Part shown: piece by piece, positions 35,746-44,747 of the stretch
Numbering within the stretch: the stretch's first letter is position 1
How the letters are laid out: the number at the start of each line of letters is the position of its first letter
NCBI GenBank assembly: GCA_963822905.1
Contig: CAWGJF010000001.1
Coordinates: 1,302,001-1,366,000 of the forward strand
DNA from: CAWGJF01 sp963822905
GTDB lineage: Bacteria; Bacteroidota; Ignavibacteria; Ignavibacteriales; Ignavibacteriaceae
Direction: 5' to 3'
Length of the DNA: 64,000 bases
Translations under genes and position numbers: made by a program
The notes under the pieces: model-generated
Seen by the model: only the letters and a program-made list of their open reading frames with translations
Told to the model about the DNA's origin: nothing
Databases searched by the model: none

Positions 35746-37140
35746 TTACGTTTCCTGGAAATGAATGTAATGTGGTTTACCTAAAGGATAAACTTCAAAA
35801 CCAATTTCAAATAATTTTTTATGATCAAGTAAATTTCTGCCGTCAAAAATAAATGCAGGTTTTTCCATCGCATCAAAAAGCTTTTCATAATCCAGTTCTT
35901 TATATAAATCCCATTCAGTTAAAATTGCAATTGCGTGAGCATTTTTTGCGGCTTTATATGGATCTGGTTCGTATTCAATATCATCTCCGTAATCTGCTAA
36001 ATCTTTTTTAGCATTCTTCAAAGCTTTTGGATCTGAAATAACCACGTGAGCTTTTTCAGCCATCAATTTTCTAGTGATATAAATTGAAGCAGATTCTCTG
36101 GTATCACTCGTGTCAGCCTTAAATGCAAAACCGAACAATGCAATTCTCTTGTTTGTAGTAGTATTAAACATTGCTTTATTAATTGTTTGCACAAACCGGG
36201 TATGCTGGTAATCATTAATCTTTACAACATTTTCCCAGTATTCTGCTACTTCATTTAAACCAAAGGTTTGGCACAAATAAACCAGATTAAGAATATCTTT
36301 TTTGAAGCAGGATCCTCCGAATCCAACACTCGGACTTAAAAACTTATTTCCGATTCTACTATCCATTCCAATTGCCTTTGAAACTTCCAAAACATCAGCA
36401 TCAACTTTTTCACATAAAGCTGAAATACTGTTGATCGAAGAAATTCTCTGTGCAAGAAATGAATTTGCAACAAGCTTTGAAAGTTCTGCACTCATAAGAT
36501 TGCTTGTAATTAATCGCTCCCTTGGAATCCAGTTTGCATAAATATCTACAACAGCATTACGCGCCTTCATTCCATTCTCAGTTTCTCTTGAACCGATCAA
36601 AACTCTATCGGGCTTTTCAAGATCACGCATTGCTGTACCTTCCGCTAGAAATTCCGGGTTTGAAACTACTTCAAAGTTCAAACCTTTTTCATTCATACTC
36701 AGAATTCTTTCCATTGCAATTGCAGTTTTAACAGGAAGCGTACTTCTTTCAACAACAATCTTATCTGTTTCAGATACACGGAGAATATCACGCGCGGTTT
36801 TTTCCCAGTACTGAAGATCTGCGCTTTTACCAGCACCTTCGCCAAATGTTTTTGTCGGGGTGTTAACTGAAATAAAAATAATGTCGGATTCTTTTATTCC
36901 TTTTTCAACATCCGTGGAGAAAAATAAATTTTTACCACGTGATTTTTTTACAATGTCCAGCAATCCCGGCTCGTATATCGGAAGATCGTCGGTTTGCCAG
37001 GCTTTTATTTTTTCTTCCATCACATCAACGACAGTAATTTTATATTGCGGACATTTGGCTGCTATCATTGCCATAGTTGGTCCGCCCACATAACCTGCGC
37101 CAATGCATAGTAAATTTTTTTCAAATTTTTTATCAGACAT
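35746..37140 (-). CDS. UDP-glucose 6-dehydrogenase
   Basis: Oxidises UDP-glucose twice to UDP-glucuronate, a precursor for surface polysaccharide. 464 residues. The N-terminal NAD domain shows CIGAGYVGGPT, the middle carries the NPEFLAEGTAM segment and the catalytic Cys in GFGGSCFKKD, and the C-terminal domain has FAFKADTSDTRES. The length and the N-terminal segment are closer to the eukaryote-like UGDH group than to short bacterial Ugd. It is followed by a GNAT gene on the same strand upstream. Confidence 0.92.
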   Translation of the reverse strand: MSDKKFEKNLLCIGAGYVGGPTMAMIAAKCPQYKITVVDVMEEKIKAWQTDDLPIYEPGLLDIVKKSRGKNLFFSTDVEKGIKESDIIFISVNTPTKTFGEGAGKSADLQYWEKTARDILRVSETDKIVVERSTLPVKTAIAMERILSMNEKGLNFEVVSNPEFLAEGTAMRDLEKPDRVLIGSRETENGMKARNAVVDIYANWIPRERLITSNLMSAELSKLVANSFLAQRISSINSISALCEKVDADVLEVSKAIGMDSRIGNKFLSPSVGFGGSCFKKDILNLVYLCQTFGLNEVAEYWENVVKINDYQHTRFVQTINKAMFNTTTNKRIALFGFAFKADTSDTRESASIYITRKLMAEKAHVVISDPKALKNAKKDLADYGDDIEYEPDPYKAAKNAHAIAILTEWDLYKELDYEKLFDAMEKPAFIFDGRNLLDHKKLFEIGFEVYPLGKPHYIHFQET

Positions 37141-37167
37141 TAATTTTCTCCGTGTATTCTACAAAAA

Positions 37168-37755
37168 TTATTTTAGAACCAATCTCATAATTGGTCTTGT
37201 TTCAGATCTTCTTTCTACTTTTTTAAATCCTGCTAGTATGAATGCAGAAGCAAGTCCATGCCACGCAAAAGCAGGTGGCATTTTGTCATTTTTAGGTTCG
37301 TTTGGATAACCCTCAAGAATCTTGCCTTTTCTTGATTTCACAAATTTTGATGTGGCTTTTAAAAGTTCAATACTCACTCCCTTATTTCTAAAATCATTCC
37401 TGATGTAAAAACAAGAGACTGACCATACAGGTTTTTCATCAACCGGCTGAAGGATTCGAGAATTTTCAAGACCGGGAAAATCTGTTCTCGGGGCAACAGA
37501 ACACCAACCGATGGGTTCATTATCAAAGTAAGCAATAATTCCGGGAACTGTTCCGGAGTTAATAATTTTCTTCATTGCTTTTTTGTTGCCATCACCTTTT
37601 TGTGCTTCATAATTTTTTCTCTTTATTCTCCAGAACATACACCAGCATCCAGCACAGGCGCCATTCTTACCGAAAAGCTTTTCAAAATCTTTCCAGCGTT
37701 TCATTGTAACAGGAAAGAATTGATACTTTGAACGAACTTTTATCTGGTTATTCAT
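37168..37755 (-). CDS. GNAT-family N-acetyltransferase
   Basis: 195 residues. N-terminal Cys-rich segment (GKNGACAGCWCMFWR) precedes a GNAT core: PIGWCSVAPRTDFPGLENS, then VWSVSCFYIRNDFRNKGVSIELL with the acetyl-CoA binding turn. This subgroup, with the CxxCWCMFWR motif and the GWCSVAPR strand, is widespread but its substrate is unknown. Upstream of the UDP-glucose dehydrogenase by 27 bases, so probably one transcript. Confidence 0.82.
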   Translation of the reverse strand: MNNQIKVRSKYQFFPVTMKRWKDFEKLFGKNGACAGCWCMFWRIKRKNYEAQKGDGNKKAMKKIINSGTVPGIIAYFDNEPIGWCSVAPRTDFPGLENSRILQPVDEKPVWSVSCFYIRNDFRNKGVSIELLKATSKFVKSRKGKILEGYPNEPKNDKMPPAFAWHGLASAFILAGFKKVERRSETRPIMRLVLK

Positions 37756-37863
37756 TTATGAGAGAAAGATTTTTACAGGCACAAATCTACTGAATTTCAT
37801 TGAAATTTTAATAAATCCAAAGGGGTATTTTAGAATTGAATAAAGGTAATAATACTCAGCACA

Positions 37864-38319
37864 TTAATTCTTAAAATAATACCTTGCACCAATAGCTGCA
37901 TTAATTCTGAAAGCAGTTTTGGGAACCAGATCGAGCAGGGGAACGACCTCCAGAAAAATATCAACCGGTGCATTGTCAAAAAGGTAGGCCAGACCAAGTG
38001 GAACTCTGGCACCGATTCGTGCATCCTTTGAAGCTTTTATTCTACCTCCGATTCCATAATAAAATGGAAGCCTGCCTTCAGGTACTTTTATAAGATCAAA
38101 ATTGTGGAGAATATAATCCAGGTGAATGTGAAATGCGCCTTCATTAACGAATGACCAGGCTATGGCTCCATCAAATGCGGTTGTGTTACTTGTCCAATAT
38201 TTAGCACTTATACCAGTTGGTTCACCTAGAATTATTCCTGCCCCGAAACCGTTGTCCTGTGAAAAAGCATTTATAGAAAAAGTTAAAATGATAAGGGAGA
38301 CGAATAAGATCCACTTCAA
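37864..38319 (-). CDS. Small outer-membrane beta-barrel-like protein, copy 1
   Basis: 151 residues with a signal peptide ending NAFSQ. The mature protein (GAGIILGEPTGISAKYWTSNTTAFDGAIAWSF, then LPFYYGIGGRI and IGARVPLGLAYLF) alternates hydrophobic and polar residues and ends in an aromatic strand, as in eight-stranded barrels. It is a clear paralogue of the gene at 55012-55464. Function unknown. Confidence 0.8.
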   Translation of the reverse strand: MKWILFVSLIILTFSINAFSQDNGFGAGIILGEPTGISAKYWTSNTTAFDGAIAWSFVNEGAFHIHLDYILHNFDLIKVPEGRLPFYYGIGGRIKASKDARIGARVPLGLAYLFDNAPVDIFLEVVPLLDLVPKTAFRINAAIGARYYFKN

Positions 38320-38399
38320 GTAACCTCCGATAAAATAATTCTGAATTGATATTGTAATTTTACTGAAAGTTCCTGATATGAAGAAAGTGCAATAAATTG

Positions 38400-39071
38400 T
38401 TATTCAAGTGCGCCGGCTTTTCTTAAGATTTTAACGACATGCTGGTAACCGTTTTGTTTTGCAAGATACAAAGCAGAAGAGCCTTCTGCGGATTTGTGAT
38501 TCACATTTGCACCTTTCCTGATAAGATATTTAACAAGTTCAACATCTCCATTTACTGAAGCAAAATGCAAAGCAGTCCAACCCATAGCTGAAGGGCTTGT
38601 GAGCTCTGCATTGACATTAGCACCTTTTTTTAACAAAAGATCACAAACTGTTGTTGACACTTTGCCGGATAAGTTTCCAAAAATTGCCTGAAGGAAGGCT
38701 GTCATCCCATCATTCATTTTTAGTTTTACATTTGCCCTGTGGTTTAAAAGCATTTCAACTGCATCAGGCGCATTGTCAGCTGCCCACATTAGTGCAGTTT
38801 TGCCATCATTGCTTTGTGCATTTACATCTGCTCCACGTAAAATGAGAAGTTCTATCATATCAGCATATCCTTCATAACTTGAAGCAACCATCAAAACTGT
38901 AGCATTTGAATTTTTTTCTCTCACGTTCACATCAATTCCTCCTGCAAGTAACTGGTTTACGGTTGCTGTATCTTTATTCATAACTGCTTTCGTAAGTTGA
39001 TCAAACGGTTGTGCAAAAATCACAGAAGGAATAATTAAAAAAATATAAATAAAATTTGTAATGAACTTCAT
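38400..39071 (-). CDS. Secreted ankyrin-repeat protein
   Basis: 223 residues: a signal peptide (FLIIPSVIFAQ) then five ankyrin repeats, for example GGIDVNVREKNSNATVLMVAS, GADVNAQSNDGKTALMWA and GANVNHKSAEGSSALYLA. Such periplasmic ankyrin proteins bind partner proteins; in some bacteria they sit next to catalase, but no such neighbour exists here. Confidence 0.88.
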   Translation of the reverse strand: MKFITNFIYIFLIIPSVIFAQPFDQLTKAVMNKDTATVNQLLAGGIDVNVREKNSNATVLMVASSYEGYADMIELLILRGADVNAQSNDGKTALMWAADNAPDAVEMLLNHRANVKLKMNDGMTAFLQAIFGNLSGKVSTTVCDLLLKKGANVNAELTSPSAMGWTALHFASVNGDVELVKYLIRKGANVNHKSAEGSSALYLAKQNGYQHVVKILRKAGALE

Positions 39072-39173
39072 TTCATCTCCGGTTTTTTGATTTCCTGAAC
39101 AAAACTACCTGTTATAATTTTTATAATCAATCAGGAATTGATAAGAGGAAACCTAAAAACTAATCCCGGTTGT

Positions 39174-39377
39174 TTAGCTTTGTGCTTGCTTTACCCAACG
39201 AGATGCCGAATCAATCTTCAGCCTGAGCAGTAGGTTTAGTTGTGCAGTATGATGTTGAACATGACGCACATTGTATAAAATAAGTTCGAGAAAGGGAAGA
39301 TTGATTGATCCGAAAATAAAATTCTGATTTGCTTTTTCATCGCTTAATTCTTCTATCCTGGTTTTGCATTTTTCCCC
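39174..39377 (-). pseudogene. DinB-family protein remnant
   Basis: In the 360-base gap between the ankyrin and GTPase genes, one minus-strand frame reads EELSDEKANQNFIFG, then LELILYNVRHVQHHTAQLNLLL and SRWVKQ before a stop at 39174. The NVRHVQHHTAQLN segment is the C-terminal metal-binding helix of DinB/YfiT-like four-helix proteins. It has no start codon and begins after an in-frame TAG at 39378-39380, so the N-terminal hundred or so residues are gone. Probably a truncated, dead gene. Confidence 0.65.
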
Positions 39378-39399
39378 CTAATGAATAATTGAAAAACAG

Positions 39400-39422
39400 A
39401 AGGCTCAGATTAACTGAGCCTT
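39400..39422 (-). terminator. Intrinsic terminator after the GTPase gene
   Basis: AAGGCTCAG/CTGAGCCTT, nine perfect pairs around ATTAA, followed on the minus strand by a run of T after TCTG. It lies nine bases beyond the stop of the minus-strand gene ending at 39432. Confidence 0.8.
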
Positions 39423-39431
39423 ACTAAAAAA

Positions 39432-40754
39432 TTATTTTATTATTTTCTTTTCTCTCAATACTGTTTCAACTGTTATGTCACCAATTTCCTGCAAGTCATA
39501 TTTTATACGAGTGGAAGGTTTGTTGATTTTAATATACCGACTCAGATCAATTGGTGTACCTATTACAACAGAATCACACTTTGTGTTATTAATTGTTTTT
39601 TCAAGATCTTTCATCTGTGCATCGCCATATCCCATTGCAGGAAGAAGAATGCCTATGTTAGGATATTTTTCATAAGTGTAGGTAATAGATTTAACAGTAT
39701 ATGGTCTCGGATCCACTATTTCTTTTGCTCCGAGTTTTTGTGCTGCAATAGTTCCCGCGCCATATTTCATTTCACCGTGAGTTAATGTTGGTCCGTCTTC
39801 AACTACCAGAACTCTTTTACCCCTAATTACATTTGGATTGTCAGCTGTAACAGGTGATGCAGCTTCTATTATTGTAGCATTTGGGTTCACAGTTTTAATG
39901 TTATTTCTCACTGTAAGAATATCATCAGCATCAGCAGTGTCAATTTTATTTATGATTGCACAATCGGCCATCCTTAGAGATGTATTTCCAGGATAATAAG
40001 TTAGTTCGTGTCCGGGTCTATGTGGATCGACAACAGTGAAAGTAACATCAGCACGGTAAAAAGAGAAATCATTGTTGCCGCCATCCCATAAAATAACATC
40101 AGCTTCTTTTTCTGCCTCACGCAAGATCGCTTCATAATCAACACCAGAGTAAATGACCCCACCGCGGGCAACGTGTGGTTCGTATTCTTCAATTTCTTCG
40201 ATAGTACATTTATGTTTTTTAAGATCAGCATAAGTTGCAAAGCGCTGAACTTTTTGTTTCACAAGATCGCCATAAGGCATCGGGTGACGAATAGCTACAA
40301 CTTTTTTACCAGCTGCAGTTAGGACTTCAATAATTTTTCTTGAAGTTTGAGATTTTCCCGAACCAGTTCTTACTGCAAGAACAGCAATTAATGGTTTTTT
40401 ACTTTTAACCTGTGTTTCTGCAGCACCTAATAGTCTGAATGAAATTCCTGCTGCATTTACTATTGAGGCTTTTGTCATAACATAATTAAATGGAACATCT
40501 GAGTATGAGAAAACAACTTCATCAACTTTAAAATCCTTAATCAGTTTCAGCAAATCTTTTTCTTCATAAATTTTAATTCCTTTTGGATAAAGTTTACCTG
40601 CAAGTTGTTTTGGGTAACTTCTTCCAAAAATATTTGGGATTTGAGTTGCAGTAAAAGCCACTACATTGTATGACTTGTTGTCTTTGAAGTATACATTGAA
40701 ATTATGGAAATCGCGTCCGGCAGCTCCCATGATTAAAACGTTTTTGCGCGGCAT
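39432..40754 (-). CDS. Cyclic 2,3-diphosphoglycerate synthetase-like GTPase (COG2403)
   Basis: 440 residues. N-terminal Rossmann-like domain (KNVLIMGAAGRDFHNFN), then a P-loop NTPase domain with RTGSGKSQTSR (GSGKSQ at 131-136), VAIRHPMPYGDL, ILWDGGNNDF and the guanine-type NKID (INKIDTAD). The architecture matches COG2403, which includes archaeal cyclic 2,3-diphosphoglycerate synthetase; bacterial members are mostly uncharacterised. It stands alone on its strand with its own terminator, so there is no context clue to substrate. Confidence 0.8.
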   Translation of the reverse strand: MPRKNVLIMGAAGRDFHNFNVYFKDNKSYNVVAFTATQIPNIFGRSYPKQLAGKLYPKGIKIYEEKDLLKLIKDFKVDEVVFSYSDVPFNYVMTKASIVNAAGISFRLLGAAETQVKSKKPLIAVLAVRTGSGKSQTSRKIIEVLTAAGKKVVAIRHPMPYGDLVKQKVQRFATYADLKKHKCTIEEIEEYEPHVARGGVIYSGVDYEAILREAEKEADVILWDGGNNDFSFYRADVTFTVVDPHRPGHELTYYPGNTSLRMADCAIINKIDTADADDILTVRNNIKTVNPNATIIEAASPVTADNPNVIRGKRVLVVEDGPTLTHGEMKYGAGTIAAQKLGAKEIVDPRPYTVKSITYTYEKYPNIGILLPAMGYGDAQMKDLEKTINNTKCDSVVIGTPIDLSRYIKINKPSTRIKYDLQEIGDITVETVLREKKIIK

Positions 40755-40903
40755 AAAAAGTCTCCTTTGGTTCTAGATTATTAGAATGTTTTTCAAAAAA
40801 CTGTTTTCAAATTTAGTGCTTTTTGTTGAGAAAATTGCAATAAATCGAAAGAAAATTGTAATTTTTTAAAATTGAAATGTAAGGAGAAAAAAGTCAAAAG
40901 TTT

Positions 40904-40920
40904 GTTTAAGTTACTTAAAC
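40904..40920. promoter_or_regulatory. Perfect palindrome in a divergent promoter region
   Basis: GTTTAAGT-T-ACTTAAAC, a 17-base dyad with eight-base arms, lies in the 350-base AT-rich gap between two divergently transcribed genes (GTPase and M64 peptidase). Perfect dyads of this size are typical of operator sites for dimeric regulators. No other gene or RNA was seen in this gap. Confidence 0.35.
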
Positions 40921-41105
40921 CAACTTTGCAATTTTTAACTAATAAAACTACCTATTTCTTTAACATCATTTTAAAATTCTTAGGAGTATTTATTGTGAAC
41001 TGATAATAATTTTATTCTATATATTATTGAACTTGAATTTCGAAAATCAGGAATAAAATCAATATTTTAGTGTATTCGATTAAAACTGAATCAGAAAGGT
41101 ATAAA

Positions 41106-42572
41106 TTGAAATATATTTTATTTTTTTCTCTAATGATTTCAACAATTTTATTTGGTCAACAATTCGAAAAGTTTAATGCATTTTTCATTGATCAAACAAT
41201 GCGGATTGATTATTTCCACATCGGAAGTGCAAATGAAGAATTTATTACTTTAGATAAAATTTATAATTACGGAGCCTGGGCAGGAAGCAGAACGCATCTT
41301 TTGGATGAATTCAACATTGGCAGATACTGTATAAAAATTTATGATGCTGTTTCAAATGAATTAATTTATTCTAAAGGATTTGACAGCTATTTTGGTGAGT
41401 ATAAAACAAGTGAAGATGGTGCAAACGGAATTAACAGGACTTACCAGGAATCAGCATTAATCCCATCTCCAAAAAATAAAATTATTTTTTCTGTTGATAG
41501 GCGTGATAAGGAAAATAAATTATTTGAATTCTTCAGACAGGAAATTGATCCAAATGATGTTATGATTATTAGAAACGAAACTAAGGATCTTGACGTAAAA
41601 GTTATTCAAACTGTAAATAACGGTGATCCTCATTCTAAAGTTGATATTGTCATTTTGGGAGAAGGTTATTCAAAAAACGATGTTGGCAAATTTGAAAAGG
41701 ATTTAAACTATTTTACGGGTGTGATATTCGGGCAGGAACCTTATAAATCAATGAAAAAAGATTTTAACATTTATGGTGTTCTTAAAACAAGTATTGATTC
41801 AGGAGTTGATGAACCCAGAGCGAATATTTATAAAAATACAGTTTTGAATTGCACCTTCAATTCACTTGGTTCTGAAAGATATCTTCTTACTGAAGATAAT
41901 AAAACGATGAGAGATCTCGCTGATAATGTACCTTACGATGCAATTTATATTATGGTAAATCATAATCGTTATGGCGGCGGAGGGATATATAACTTGTTCT
42001 GTACTTTTACAACTGGTAACCAATTCAAAAATTATTTATTCCTACATGAATTCGGACATTCATTTTCGGGATTAGCAGATGAATATTATACTTCCGAAAC
42101 AAGTTACAATGATTTTTATCAAAGAGGCATTGAACCGGTCGAACCTAATATCACAGCTTTATTAAATCCACCAGATGTTAAATGGAAAAATCTTTTAACC
42201 GACGGAATAGAAATTCCTACTCCCTGGGAAAAAGCAGATTTTGATTCGATGGATTACAAATGGCAAAAAGAAAGACGTGAATTAAATAATCATGTTGCTG
42301 AACTGAAAAGAAATAAAGCTTCAAAAGAAGAAATTCAAAATGCTGAAAAAGAGTATGCTCAAAAAGATAAGGCACACTCCGATGAAGTAGATAAGTATCT
42401 TCAGGGCAGCAAGTACTGGAACCAGGTTGGTGCATTTGAAGGAGCGGGATATTCTTCTGAAGGATTATACAGACCAATGCTGGACTGCATTATGTTTTCT
42501 AAGGGTGACAAACCTTTCTGTAAGGTCTGTGAAAATGCAATTAAGGAAATGATTTTGTATTATACAGAATAA
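41106..42572 (+). CDS. Secreted M64-family (IgA peptidase) metallopeptidase
   Basis: 488 residues from the TTG at 41106, which has AAAGG at good spacing and yields a clean signal peptide (LKYILFFSLMISTILFGQQ); the upstream in-frame GTG at 41070 adds a charged leader. An N-terminal immunoglobulin-like domain precedes the peptidase: VDIVILGEGYS opens the M64 domain and HEFGHSFSGLADEYY is the zinc site. A Lys/Glu-rich helix of about 50 residues (near 400-450) is inserted before the C-terminal MLDCIMFSKGDKPFCKVC. Secreted protein degradation is the likely role. Confidence 0.86.
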   Translation: MKYILFFSLMISTILFGQQFEKFNAFFIDQTMRIDYFHIGSANEEFITLDKIYNYGAWAGSRTHLLDEFNIGRYCIKIYDAVSNELIYSKGFDSYFGEYKTSEDGANGINRTYQESALIPSPKNKIIFSVDRRDKENKLFEFFRQEIDPNDVMIIRNETKDLDVKVIQTVNNGDPHSKVDIVILGEGYSKNDVGKFEKDLNYFTGVIFGQEPYKSMKKDFNIYGVLKTSIDSGVDEPRANIYKNTVLNCTFNSLGSERYLLTEDNKTMRDLADNVPYDAIYIMVNHNRYGGGGIYNLFCTFTTGNQFKNYLFLHEFGHSFSGLADEYYTSETSYNDFYQRGIEPVEPNITALLNPPDVKWKNLLTDGIEIPTPWEKADFDSMDYKWQKERRELNNHVAELKRNKASKEEIQNAEKEYAQKDKAHSDEVDKYLQGSKYWNQVGAFEGAGYSSEGLYRPMLDCIMFSKGDKPFCKVCENAIKEMILYYTE

Positions 42573-42621
42573 CAATTAGTAATTTTTATTTTTAATTCTA
42601 AAAAGACTAACTATACTATTT

Positions 42622-44694
42622 GTGGATTTTTCACTTCTAAAAAAATCTTATAATAATTTTTCTCTCCGAACTTTAGCTTTTCTTGATAAGTTCAGGCTGA
42701 CTGAACACACTTTCATGATTATTGTTGCTATCATTATAGGTGTGCTTGGAGGTTTTGCCGGAATTGGTATTAGGGCAATGATACTCTGGATTTCAGAATT
42801 CTCATTCAGAGGCGGAATGCATTTCCTCGAAAGTGTAATTAATACGTCCTGGTACTGGATTTTAATAATTCCTGCTATTGGCGGATTAATTGTCGGACCT
42901 ATAATTTATTTCTTTGCACCCGAAGCAAAAGGGCACGGTGTTCCTGAAGTAATGGAAGCAATACTTTTAAAAGCAGGATCCATTCGTCCACGTGTTGCAT
43001 TTTTAAAAGCTATTGCATCTGCAATCTCAATTGGAACCGGTGGTTCTGTTGGAAGGGAAGGACCGATTATTCAAATTGGTTCAAGTCTCGGTTCAATGGT
43101 TGGACAATTTTTCAGGGTACCGAGCAGAAGGTTAAAAACACTTGTTGGATGTGGTGCTGCAGCAGGAATTGCAGCTGCATTCAATGCGCCTATTGCAGGA
43201 GCACTTTTCGCTGTAGAAATAATTCTGATGGATTTTGCTGTTGCCCAGTTTTCCCCAATTGTTATTTCTTCAGTTATGGCAACTGTAATATCACGGACAT
43301 TTGAAGGCAACTTTGCAGCTTTTATAGTTCCAAAATATGAACTGGCATCTCCGTACGAAATTGGATTTTATTTTGTGCTCGGTGCTCTTGGTGGTATTGT
43401 GGCTTACCTGTTTATTAAAGGACTTTATTTCAGCGAAGATTTTTTTGATAATAAATTAAAGATACCGGGATATCTTAAACCGGCAATCGGTGGACTATTA
43501 GTTGGATTTATAGCTTTGGAATTCCCGGATATTATGGGTGTTGGCTATGATTCAATAAACAATGCACTTTACGGAAATATGATCTGGTACATTGCCTTCA
43601 TCCTGGTCTTTATGAAAATAATAGCTACTTCAATTACGTTAGGTTCAGGAGGTTCGGGAGGAATATTTGCTCCTTCTCTTTTTATGGGTGCAATGCTTGG
43701 TTACTTTTTCGGATCGTTTGTTCATCAGTTGTTTCCTGAAATTACTGCTTCTCCCGGTGCCTATGCACTTGTTGCTATGGGCGGACTAGTTGCCGGTACA
43801 ACCAGAGCTCCTATAACTGCAATTATTATTGTATTCGAGTTGACGAATGATTATCACATCATCCTTCCATTAATGATAACGTGTATAATAAGTACAATAA
43901 TTTCATCACAACTGTCCCGCGAATCAATTTATACACTAAAGCTTGTGATGAGAAATATCGGGATAAAAGAAGGAATGGAAACCAATGTGATGGCATCAAT
44001 CCAGATTAAAGATGTTTACAGGCAGGAGTTTGATCAAATCAGTGCTGCCGATAATTTTAACCAGGTTGTTAATAAAGTTATTAGAGGCAAAGGCGGTGAA
44101 TTTCCTGTATTAAATAACGAAGGTAATGTTACAGGAATCATTTCTCTTGATGTAATTAAAGATCAGATGTTCGAAAAAGATTCTTTAAAGGACATTCTTA
44201 TTGCCGGTGATATTGCAAATACAAATTTTGAAACAGTTTCTTTAACGGATAATTGCAAAACAGCACTTGACAAACTACGGCTTCATAGCTATGAAGCATT
44301 ACCTGTTGTTGAGTCGGATGAGAACAGAAAAATAATCGGAATGATATGGCAAAAAGATATTCTTGATGCATATAATAAAGCCATTGACAGAAGAGAAATT
44401 ACGTCCAGCCTTGCAAGCAGCATAACAATGAAAGCCGACGAACCGAAAATTCATTTTATTGAAGGCTACTCGATAAATGAAGTCAGACCTCCAAAATCAT
44501 TTATTGGGAAATCAATAAAAGAATTGAATATAAGAGCAAGATTCGGCGTTGATGTGCTTTCTATTAAGACAAAAGAAAAATGGGGAGATAAAATAAAAGC
44601 AATTCCCAGCCCCGATTATGTTATACAAAAAAATGACAGGCTTGTTATTGCCGGTGAAATAAAAAGTATCAACCAGCTAAGAAATCTTAATTAA
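42622..44694 (+). CDS. ClC chloride channel/antiporter with CBS and TrkA-C domains
   Basis: 690 residues. The membrane part (about 30-440) carries the ClC signatures: GGSVGREGPIIQIGS with the gating Glu, and LGSGGSGGIFAPSLFMGAMLG. The cytoplasmic part holds a pair of CBS domains (about 455-590) and a final TrkA-C-like domain (PPKSFIGKSIKELNIRARFGVDVLSI). Start is GTG at 42622. The two regulatory modules suggest nucleotide control. The hairpin following the stop overlaps the convergent T9SS gene. Confidence 0.92.
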   Translation: MDFSLLKKSYNNFSLRTLAFLDKFRLTEHTFMIIVAIIIGVLGGFAGIGIRAMILWISEFSFRGGMHFLESVINTSWYWILIIPAIGGLIVGPIIYFFAPEAKGHGVPEVMEAILLKAGSIRPRVAFLKAIASAISIGTGGSVGREGPIIQIGSSLGSMVGQFFRVPSRRLKTLVGCGAAAGIAAAFNAPIAGALFAVEIILMDFAVAQFSPIVISSVMATVISRTFEGNFAAFIVPKYELASPYEIGFYFVLGALGGIVAYLFIKGLYFSEDFFDNKLKIPGYLKPAIGGLLVGFIALEFPDIMGVGYDSINNALYGNMIWYIAFILVFMKIIATSITLGSGGSGGIFAPSLFMGAMLGYFFGSFVHQLFPEITASPGAYALVAMGGLVAGTTRAPITAIIIVFELTNDYHIILPLMITCIISTIISSQLSRESIYTLKLVMRNIGIKEGMETNVMASIQIKDVYRQEFDQISAADNFNQVVNKVIRGKGGEFPVLNNEGNVTGIISLDVIKDQMFEKDSLKDILIAGDIANTNFETVSLTDNCKTALDKLRLHSYEALPVVESDENRKIIGMIWQKDILDAYNKAIDRREITSSLASSITMKADEPKIHFIEGYSINEVRPPKSFIGKSIKELNIRARFGVDVLSIKTKEKWGDKIKAIPSPDYVIQKNDRLVIAGEIKSINQLRNLN

Positions 44695-44712
44695 TTATTT
44701 TACTAAGACCTG

Positions 44713-44747
44713 TCCTCCAATCCGCCTCAGTGGATTATCGAAGGAGG
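44713..44747. terminator. Hairpin between convergent ClC and T9SS genes
   Basis: TCCTCC pairs with GGAGGA and encloses AATCCGC/GTGGATT around CTCA. T-rich stretches lie on both sides (ATCTTTTTA on the + side). It overlaps the last codons of the minus-strand gene. Likely a bidirectional terminator, although the T-run is set back. Confidence 0.5.

Noticed and set aside
41070..41105. GTG at 41070 as the M64 peptidase start
   Set aside because: It places a charged leader in front of a signal peptide; TTG 41106 has a better-spaced AAAGG.
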